A stretch of 64,000 nt of DNA from Fistularia commersonii (taxonomy: Eukaryota; Chordata; Actinopteri; Syngnathiformes; Fistulariidae). The stretch spans positions 1,494,501 through 1,558,500 of the forward strand of contig JBBMNZ010000035.1 in assembly GCA_037954325.1 (NCBI GenBank). Direction: 5' to 3'. Position numbers and translations under genes: made by a program. Below the pieces are notes generated by a model. That model did no database searches. It saw nothing but the letters and a program-made list of their open reading frames with translations, and had not been told where the DNA came from. Shown here in pieces: positions 1-10,500 of the stretch (its first letter is position 1; each line of letters starts with the position of its first letter).

Positions 1-788
1 CTGTGATCGAGGTGGGGACGAGCCGGGTGGGGGGGTGAGTCGGCGTGCGGAGCGTCGGCCCCGATCCCTCACCTCCAGGAGGTTCACACGGGTTCACACT
101 TTTACTGCCGGCGGCGGCGGCGGCGTGCTCATCGGTTCATTCATTCATTGATGGATATACTTCTTCTGAAGCTTTATGATCTGGCTTTTACGACGCGAGG
201 CGTCCTGATACATCGGGCTACGTCGTTTCCGCCGACTTATCAACGAGGACGATCGCTTGAACCGTCGAACCTCGCCGATATAAAACAAGGGTCAGAGAAC
301 AGGATGTTTCTAATGAGTGTATACATTTTGTACCCGGCGTGTAATTCCAGTTCTTACACGTTTAGCTGCGGCGATAACAACAGCCTCTCAAATCGCCAGG
401 ATATCACGCCTCGTCCGAGCGCTTCTATTTTATTTTACGGAATCTTATCAGAAGCGAGCGGCCGCATTCCTTTCTGAGGCTGTTTGTGTTTCCGCGGCCG
501 CTGATTGGCAGCATCTGACGACTGTAACAGGAGAGGAAAGCCACGGAGGAATGCCGCCCGGCCGCTCTGCCTCGGCTACTCATTAATCCCACACTTTCGC
601 CGCGGCGCCGAAGACAAACCGGGCCGGACGTCGCTGTTAGAAATTTCCGCCGACTCTGACATTCATCCTTGAATTCCGCCTCCGATGCTTCCCCATCGGG
701 GACAGGTGCGTTGACAAACTTGCGTCTGTTATCGAGAACCCTCACGGTAACGCGGTGAGGGTTTCCAGAGCGTGGCGGCGGGACTTAC
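1..788 (-). other. wwc1 intron 5 (partial)
   Basis: Intron sequence running off the left edge. I see no coding exon, RNA gene or recognisable transposon here; a short CGG-type run lies near 109-125. Confidence 0.7.
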
Positions 789-868
789 TCCTTGAGCGTC
801 TCGAAGCCCTGCTCTTTGTACTGCAGCTCCTGCTTCATGCAGGCCAGGTCCCGCTTCAGCTTGTTCAC
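789..868 (-). CDS. wwc1: wwc1 coding exon 5 (coiled coil)
   Basis: 80 nt, acceptor CACCGCAG, donor GTAAGT at 783-788. It encodes VNKLKRDLACMKQELQYKEQ and GFETLK, ending in phase 2. No further wwc1 exon was recognised in 1-788, so the next exon lies outside the window. Confidence 0.93.
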
Positions 869-1089
869 CTGCGGTGGGTTGAGAAAACATGCATCAGCGC
901 CGAGGCCGATAAACATCGGTCGTTTCCGATTCCCGTTCTTTCCAGAAAAAAGGTGGACTATTTTCAACGGCGGAAGGATCCACACTTGGGTGGCTTGCAG
1001 AGGCTCCCCTGGCAGCCGAGCGGCGCTTTAATGAATGTCCGACAGGGCGTCCCGGTACAATGGAGCACTGTGGTACCAAAACCCGACAT

Positions 1090-1164
<75 letters not shown>

Positions 1165-4100
1165 GGGGAGGGACTTACCCGGCTTTTGGCCGTGGCTATT
1201 TCCGCCTTAAGGATTTCCGGGTCGTACTTGCTGGAGGACGACGACCTGGAGTTGACTGCGGGGAGAGTTGGAGGGGGTTAGAGAAGATGCGCCGCCGCCG
1301 ATCGGACCTCCGGTCTGGGCGCGAGGGACTCACGGCTGGTCTGCGACGTGGACTTGTCCCTCCAGGTGTCGTTGAGCTGCCGGTACTCCTGCTGCGCCAG
1401 GCGGAGCCGCTGCTCCTTCACCTGGTAGATCTCCTTCTGGGCGCTGAGGGCGTCGCGGGCCACGGCCAGGTACTCCCGCAGCATGGACTCCTGCTCCCGC
1501 TGCCACTGGGCCCGCGGGTCCTCCAGCTGGGTGCTCTCTGCGGGCCGACGGGAGATGTAAGGGGATTTCGGACCTGACGAACGTGAAATTTCTCTGAAGA
1601 TGCACATAACGTAGCCGTCGTGGCGTTGGGTCTTCCTGCTTGCAGTACCGCGAGTAGACTGCGGGGGGCGCTGTTGTGCCCTGTCTGTGCCGCCGCTATT
1701 AATGGTTTATCTATTGGCTCGCGATGCAAGTAATGTTTTTACTATCCAGACGAGGAGCAGTGAGTTATCTTATCCCTCCACGTCGGCTGCCGTCAAACGG
1801 AGGGGGGGCAGGGTTTACCGCCCCTCCGCTCATTGGTTTGAATACGCATGCGAACGCCGTCCCGCGCCCCTTCGCTGCTAATCGTGTAACCGCGGCGTCG
1901 ACGGGTGCTTTTCTGAGGCATGTTTACTTCACACCTCACGGGATGACTCATGGTTAGCTAGCTGGTTCATGAAAAACTAGCTCTCTAGTTTCCTGTCCTG
2001 GATCTCTTTGGCCTCGCGGGTTCATCGCTGGCAAACCAAACAAACATTCTCGCTAGTACGCTAGTGCTAAGTCGAATTCACGCCACGCTCCTTCAGGCGT
2101 TTTCTCTCTCGTCGACTTCGTTCGTCGGCTAACGTGTCGTTCGGGACTCACTGGTGTTGTGGTCGACATAGTAGGCTCCGACCACGGGGTCGTACGCCTC
2201 CTCCCAGCCCACCGGCAGCTCATCCCCGATGCAGTCGGCGAACGTCAGGGGTTTGGTGTGCCTGCAGAGGAGACGTGAAGAGGGAAGGTCCGGGTGACTT
2301 TGGGTGGAAAAACACCGGGCTAACGGATGGTGAGCGGTCACATTCGCCCATTCGCACACATGCCGGGAATCAAACCGCCAACCTTCTGGTTTTGGAGGGA
2401 CGGCCCTCTACCAACCAAGTACAAATAACATGAATATATACAAGGAATACCGTCATTTCCAGACAGGCTTGAACCATGATGGGGCTAATTTATGGATTTT
2501 TTTTTTGAGCGAGCGTGCAGGAGGAAGACCCAGATAGCGATCGGCTGGAACAGCACAAAGCGGGGATAGAAAACGGATGGATGGATGGACTTTTCCTCGT
2601 GCTATGTATTATTCATCTTTTTTCATCAGCCGTGAAAAACGCATTTCCAGTATGTATTTGCGGATGTTACCGGTTTGTATTTAATCAAAAGAAAACAAAA
2701 CGTTTCTGTGTAAATATCTCATGTTACAACTTGAACGCCTACGGCTTGTGGACAAGTGTGGCATATATGTATGTACACATATATTTATCTGTTTATTTTG
2801 AGCCGGTGCGGCTTTTACTCACTACGACACTGTAGTTTTATTTTGTATTTGAGTGCATTTTTCAGCTTCTTGTCACCTCAGCAGTTCGATTCGTTCATCC
2901 ATTCATTTATTATCGGGGGTTGGATCCTATTCCAGCTGTCACTGAAGGGATGGTGTAGGGCGGGCAAAACCTTTGGATTAGGGGCCGCATTGACTTTTAA
3001 AATTTGACAGACGGGCCGGGTCAGCACAAGATACGGTACGTACAAAAAAAAAAAAAAACAGTGCATATCAGACTCATCTGAAATTTGTCTGACATTTGCT
3101 TTAAATATAAAACCAGCTTTGGTTTTGAAGGCTCTGACGTTTGCTTGCATTTCATGCACAAACCGCTTTTTCCCTCGTAGCTTCACGTCCGGCTCATTCT
3201 TCGTGTCGGTACGTTCAAAGTAAAGGCTAAATCACGAAGCCAATCTGTGTTATTCAGCACAGGAAAACTCTCAAGTAGCTCCAAAAAAATGAAATAATCT
3301 CCTGTTTCAGCTCCCACATTCAATCATTCACATCAAGTATGAATTCTGTACCGACCTTTAGCGGGCCGGATTAAAAAGACCAACGGGCCATATGTGGCCC
3401 GCGGGCCGTAGTTTGCCCAGCCCTGGTGTAGGGGGTTCCAACTGGATCAACCTCAGGACCACATACAGGCATACAACTATTCCCCTTTTTCCTGGAGACA
3501 CAGCTGACATTCACCTCATGGTCTCCGATGAACGTCCTGCATGTTCTCATGTGTGAGGAACCATCCAGACACAGGACTCCAACCCGAGATCTTTTGGCTG
3601 TGAGGCAGAAGCTCTGACGGCTAACGATATCGCCGTGCTTAAAAAATGTGCGCGTGTGTTTAAAAAAAACTTTCAAATTTGTCGATGAACGAAACTCCAA
3701 ATGGAAGTGAGACTGCAGTTTCCATGGCGACGCAAGATCGTAACGAGGAAGCTTCACAGCGAAGGTTGAGGGTGTGGAGAAAAAAAAAAAAAAATCAGGA
3801 TTTAATGGGTTAACCTGATTTGAGGTGACAAAGGGGCATCGTCCGCAGGGTGATTGGCAGCTGGGAGTTGCACCGGCGTCGGACTCAGGCTCCTTCGCCC
3901 AGAACGGCCCCGGAAGTGAAAACCCCGGCCTGTCGGAGAGTGTCGGAGAGTGTCGGAGGAGGCGGGACCGGCCCGTCCGCTGTTCCGGCGAGCCCTCTAT
4001 TCACCTCTGAGAGCGGAGGGAAGGAGGGGGGTCTGAGGATGAAAAGGATCAGGGTTGGGGTGGGGGCTCCGGCGGACCACAATGAGAGGAAACGGGCCGG

Positions 4101-7100
4101 TGGCATTCCACAAGCGGCGCTAACGCATCGCCTGGAGGTTTCTGGGGCAACCCTCCGCCTTCCAGCCGGGCCGGAGGGCGGCCGTGACGGCGGGTCGGTG
4201 ACGCCGCCGTTTCTTTTGCGGCAGGAAATGAGAAGCTAAACGTCGCGATCCGACCGGAGGGAGCTGAAGACAATTCTCCTGAGCTTTCGCGCCGTGGGAA
4301 CTAGTTTGCAGTTCAAGAACTCGTTCCAGGAACTAGTTTCTCGGCGTGTTTTGGACAACAGAGGTACAAGAGACCATGGACCTAGAACCGTTTTAGCTCC
4401 TACTCAGAGGCAAGGTCTTTTTCCGGTCCCATGTGGCGTAGGTGACTGGTGGAGCTCATCACCCACGTCCATCGACAAACACTTCTAGCAGACTGCAAAG
4501 CACCATTTTCAAAAACTATTGTGGTCTTTTTTTGTCCAAGCTCCTCTGGCCTCCTGCACCACAGAAGGAGGTTTCCAGGGCTCGCGGAGGGACATCTAAT
4601 TTTGAGTTAGCGGCTAACGGGGTTGTTCAAACAGCGGAGACGTGCAGGGAGAAGATAAAAACATTTCAACCCATCTGAGAGACGGTTGTTCAATTCCCGA
4701 TGCTGTTCCTGGTCGTCTTCTCCTTCTTCCGTCAAGGTACATGCGGTCACATCGGTCGCTACCGTGGTCCCTCGCTGTTTGCGGGGATGCAAAACTAGAA
4801 GGTTCCCCCGGAGGAGACTAGATCCTGGGAGCAAATTCGAGCTGGAAAGTTCTTCGAAGCGGTAAGCAGCCGAGCGGAGCGCGTCGGGTGTTCGTTACGA
4901 TGTGACAATATCGTTTAACCTCGGCCGACTTCCACTCCAAGATTTGGGTCACACACCCTTTCACCCCGCTAGGACAAACCCAGCCTTACCTTTGCTGCCG
5001 ACCCAGCGGGCCGTCGCAAGTAGCCTCGCGAGCTAACGGAGAAATTCTTGTTATTCCGTCCCGACCGCTCACCCTGATGTGAGCACGCGACGCCTGAGCT
5101 AATATGAGTAATGTCGTCGACGGAGCAAACCGGAACGATTAAAAGATGTGGACGGAAACAGGACGGCGTTACCAAGAGAGAATACAGGAACTGGCCCCTT
5201 TGTCTGGCATGGAGGGAGTGCAGAGGGGGTTGTCATGGATGGGCGCGGACAAAAGATGCGAGATATAATAACCGTTCCCCGGAAACAGGCCGACGCACAA
5301 ATACAAAATGCGTCCAAAACATGAGAAGTTCGGACTATGAAGCGGCCGCCTCTTGTCTTTTCTGCGCACAAACATGGAGTGGCGGCGGCAGCGGCGGCGG
5401 CGGCGGGTCGCCGCTGAAAGGGAGAAACTAAACTGTGTCCTTTTCAGCGAATGAATAACGGAAGGGGCCGGGAGGAGACCCCCTCGGCTCGGCGCTAAAT
5501 TTAGAAGGGGGAGGCATGGAAGCCGGGTGGCTGGCCGGAGATCCACATCCCATTATTTGATTCCTCCACTAAATCCCGTCCTCTAATCGGCGAGGCGGGG
5601 GTGGGTTGTCGCTGACCTAAACTTGTTGCTCCCCGTCGCCGGAGTGGGAGCGAGCACCAGCTGGAGGCGGCAGCTCGGGCCTTGCGTGACGCCGGCGGTC
5701 TTTCGGCGGCTTCTCACGCTCAACGTGAAGGCTAGCCTGCGATTAGTGGCGCTCGTTCGTTCGCGGCTCTGCTGACCAGGAAGTGTGACAGGGGGCAAGT
5801 GTCCCGGAGAGGCAGCGTCAGGGAGCGGCGGTCCACTAGCAGACTGAGCCGCTGATATCAATCAATTGTTTACACGATGAATAGTTTGGGGTAAAAACGC
5901 AAAGCTTCAGTTTCCTTGTGGCCTTGTGAAAGATTTGGAAGATACTCCCATTTCTGTCGCCGTGGAGACAGAGGAAATGCAACGCTAGGGTTTCAATCAA
6001 CTGCCACGTGCAGGTGGGGCGACCAGAAGGACAATAGCCAAGAGACTCTTGGACTCCCGTGACTCCGAGTGTGGATCCTCAGGGTCACTTCAAGCACTCC
6101 AGCCTCATCATCGGCCCGTACAAATACTTGATTACTTGCCACCGTTGAGGTTTACGCTGGCTGCAGTGCCGTCATTTGTGATGCCGCCCAGACAGAAGGT
6201 GTTTTCGTTTGGCACAAAATCACATGAAATGCGACGTTGCCGTGTCAACAGGCTTCCCCGATCCTGGGGATAAAAATGTTGTAGTCTGACGACCCCTACA
6301 GACTTCCTGGCTTTTTTTGTCGCTGACTTTTTGGAAGCTAGTTAATGGGCGCCAGGGGACATCTTGCCACTTTTGTTTTCATTAAGCATCTTTTGGGCCT
6401 GTGGTTGTGAGGCGGCTTTGGTGGCCGTTGGGAATGAGACCAAACTTATTCAAGTGAAACCCGCATGGAATTTCCCAAAGGCAGCAGGAAGATTCGGGAT
6501 TATCTCCGGGCACAAGAATATGCCTACCGAGGCATTTAAGGTACGATGTTTCCAGCCCCCCGCTGGGCTGAGCGGTTGGAAGAAAGTGTGGACCTGCAAA
6601 TCTACTCCGTCTGAAATGGGAACGCCGACCCCTCCGGGTGGCGAGGTGGTCAGGTGACCCGCCGGAACCCAGGGGACGCTTCTTGCATCGGCAGGAACTG
6701 AATTTAAAAAGGAAACCCGCTGCGTCTCCACCCTTGAAGGCTTAACTGCCCGGTCAATAAACCACAAAGTGAAACAGAAACAGACCCAACGACGGACTGA
6801 GGTCGCGTCGCCTCCTCCTCGGACGCTAAAGATGGCGCCCGCCGCTGTCGGGCAACTCGTACAACATTCACCTGTTTGCACACAAAAGTGGGGCTAACCA
6901 GGTGATCGCCGATGCAGTAAGAGCGATCACTGCCTCCAGAATCGGCGCCAGGTGGGGTTCAGCCTCCCCTTTATGCGCCCCTCCACCTTTCCCGTCGAAT
7001 AAATGCGGATTTCGGCGGGGAGTTTAAGCATCACATGACGCCGTGCGTGTGATTTAAGAAGCTTAGGTGCCATTCCGGATCCCGGGAGGGAACGAGTAGA

Positions 7101-7523
7101 ATTCTTGTGATTTCTTTTTGCCCCCTTTTTTTTTTTTTTTTTTCCAAACAAAGCGGTCAAAAAATGAATACGCTGCACAACAATGCCTGTTTTATGTATG
7201 GCCTTAAAAGCCTTCTGCCTGTCAAGTATGTGCACACACACACACAGAGAAGCACGCACACACACACACACACACACCCTTGGTTTCACATTCCAAGGTA
7301 AACAGCCCAGCCGGGCCCCGGCGCTCTAATGCAAACTGACAAAGCGTGCGGCAGAGGGCAAACACACTGGGAGGCGGGCCGCATAGCTGAACGGTGAGTC
7401 AGGCGGCGGCGAGGAGAGGCGCTCGCCGAAAGCACCGCCGCAAATTCCTCACGTCGAATTGCGGGGCCGCGGAACGCCGTTTCACGGCCGCCGCTCAAGG
7501 TCCGGCGGTACGAGAAGCTGCCA

Positions 7524-7554
<31 letters not shown>

Positions 7555-10500
7555 GGACTCAAACTGCATTATTATCATTGAAAAAAAAATTGTAAAAAAG
7601 AAATTGTTGGGAAACAGGCTCCGCCCCTCATGCCGTATCTTGGAGATAACATTCCTTTCACCTGACGACACGCGCTCACTGCGTCACCGGCAGATTATAT
7701 GACATGCTGAAGAATTTATGAGGGCCGCGGGGAGAACGCGGGATTAAAACCTCCCCAGGTTTTACTCTCTCTTCTGCTTTCACATACGGAAGTCTAAACT
7801 TTCGTGTGATGAATGAGTGAATGCTAAACCAAAACCATGGCGTTAAACTAAAACCTTTCGGAGATTTTAGTTTGTCGTTTTTATTTTTCTTCAAACCATC
7901 TGGGGTCGGCCGGGCCCAAATAATGTCCTGGTATGAGGACGATGGTGTGATTTCTGGTGGGGTTCACCACGGACCGACTCGCTCATTCACACGTCGACAA
8001 TTCAGGGTCTGCGATGAACCTCCGGTGGAGGAACCCCACGAGGAGATGGTGGGGTTCCTCCACACAGGAGACTCCCCCTGTCGGACGCTAAGCACCATGG
8101 AAACGCTAGGAGTTCATTTCATGAGGATGAGAGACGTCCTCCTCGGATGGCTACGGTTCAATCGGAGGTCCTCGTCCACTTTTCCCTGGTCGCTAACAAT
8201 ACGTTTCCTCCCCGCTCACGGGCCGAGCCGGGACACGGAGCGCAATCCAGATACGGCGAGGAAGGAAACCGGTGGGAAATTAAGATAAATTCCAAGCCAT
8301 TGTTGGACTTTCTCCGCTCGAGGAAGATACGGACGCGGCCTGTGGGAACCAGAGGGCCGACAGACGCTTGGAGAAAACCGGTCTGACGGCACGTGCGTCG
8401 GAGGTGACCTTCCGGCTGATCCAGCACCCAGATAACCTCCATTCTTGTAAGCGCGATGGCGTCATGACGACGACACACAAAAAAAAAAAAAACGCAAAAT
8501 ATACGCGGCGGAGGAAGCGGGACAGGTCGGGCCTCGTTCCTTCTGATAAGGGACGGGGTTCGGCGAGAACGTAGAGGGTGAGAGGACCTCCAGCCGAGGA
8601 GCTTCACCTTCCAGGACGCTAATGCGGCACCGGGCGTGACTTTACAGAATCGACGAACAACCGGCGGCAACAGCTGTCGCCGGGGGAAACACATTGCAGT
8701 GACATGACTGACGCGGCGCTCGCAGCACCTGGAGGTCGACACGGCAACCTCGCGTGAAAATTAGTGCCTGTGACTTGAGTGACGGCTGGAAAGGGTTGTT
8801 CTTAGAAAGTAGGGTGAGGAGTTGTCTCGCGAAAACGCGAGGCGTCGTCGCTAGAATGACAGCCGCCCTCGGGTCCGGAGGGATCGGCGTTTACCAAAAC
8901 GCCGTCTGGCATCGGACGCGTCGTCCGTTACGAAATCTGCGTTCGATATATCGCAACGGCACGGCCTCCCGGTGTTTTCCTCTGACAAACATCCGACGCT
9001 GAGCGCAAAAACACACGACAACAACAACCGCTGACGTACGAAGTTCTACTTCGGGTTCCGCATACGTTGCTGACGCGACTGCCGGATGAGCTGCGTATTT
9101 AAAAACAAATAAGAGTTTGTGGAAGACAAAAAAAAGCGGCGCGCTGGAGCCGAGCGACCGGCCTCACATCCCCGGCTAAGAGTCGGCGGGGCCTCACGCT
9201 GCACTTTGTCCCCGTGCACCTTGGCAAGCGGTGAAAGGGATTTGGGATGAATCAGGACTTTGGTTGGGGGGGCCGGCGCGGCTGCTCGGCCCTTCACGTT
9301 GTGCGTTTCAGGAATGTGCGGCTTTGTTTTGTCTTTTTTTTTTTTTCTTTCTTTTGAGGGTCTTTCTCTGCAACGGTCTCCTTCTCGCCGGCTGTCAGAA
9401 CCCGAGGAGTCCTGGTTCTGCGTCGCCGATGTCCGTCCTTCTACCGATGAGAACGTCCAACGTTTTCTGCTTCTAGCCTCCGGCGTGAGACGGCAGTGGA
9501 CTTCCGTCATGGAGGAGGAGGAGGAGGTCCCTGACATCCCAGCGCCCGCCGGCAGATTATGGCGCTTCCTGAGTGGATTATAATTTCAGCACATTTCCCG
9601 GGAACCCGTTCAACAGGCCGGTGACGGTACGGTCGACCCGCAGGAGATGAACGGAGATGAAGGTCAACCTCAGCAGCTTACCACCGACACATTACAAGAG
9701 TCAATAACAATAATAACAGTAGGGGTTTTCACTTTTTGGTTTGCTCTGGTTCTTGATGTTCGTGCCGCTCCACGACATGTAAGGTGGACCGACACGTCTG
9801 GGCTTTGGCAAACATCGATCCCGTTGGTCAGGAAACATCGCGCAATTAGCACATGAACCACGTTGTGGAATCGATTCTTCTTCTCCAGCCCGTTGGGAGA
9901 AGGTCCAATGGGAAAGTCATGTGGGATGATATCCCTGAATGGTCTCACAGCTTGTAGTTCAAAGCGCTGGGCACTGGTTAGCGTTCAACCATTCACTCGC
10001 ACACCGCCGCCATGCAGATAAGAGGAAACGGGAACCGACAACTTTGTGATTGCCGCTCTACCGACTGAGCCACGGCCGACATAAATCACTTCCGAGACAA
10101 AAACACCTAGCGTTGCAATTAGCCTGTCAGATCTGTCACACAAACCGTGACTAAGGAGCCGACGGAAACCTGATCCATCATGATCACAGATTGGACGGCG
10201 AAAAAAAAGGGGGGGATTTGAATTCCAGACAAAAGCCATGGGAGGGAGAGGGGGAGGGAGGGGGGGTTAAGTAACTGGTAAAGACAAAAAATGAGCCTCG
10301 GCGAAAACCCGCCGCTCTGCCTTTGTGTACGAGCGGGACGGTGGCGTGCAGCGCAGCGCTGCATGCTTGGCGCTCTAAGCCTATTACACCGATGGGAGGG
10401 GCGGCGGTGGGAAGGCAGGGGTAACTCACACCTCAGGTTGATTTGTAATTGCAGGAATGTAAACCAGCAGGTCCAGGGAGCGACGGGAGAAACACGTTTG

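Noticed and set aside
755..1577. Open frames of HTHTHT and CVCVCV type (also at 7286, 27780, 29472, 30317, 32084, 41162, 41605)
   Set aside because: Translations of CA/GT microsatellites; no splice, start or family support.
9988..10079. Possible tRNA gene (also 2315, 35895, 57176, 57757)
   Set aside because: A- and B-box words are present but no acceptor stem or full cloverleaf; SINE body follows, so tRNA-derived repeats.
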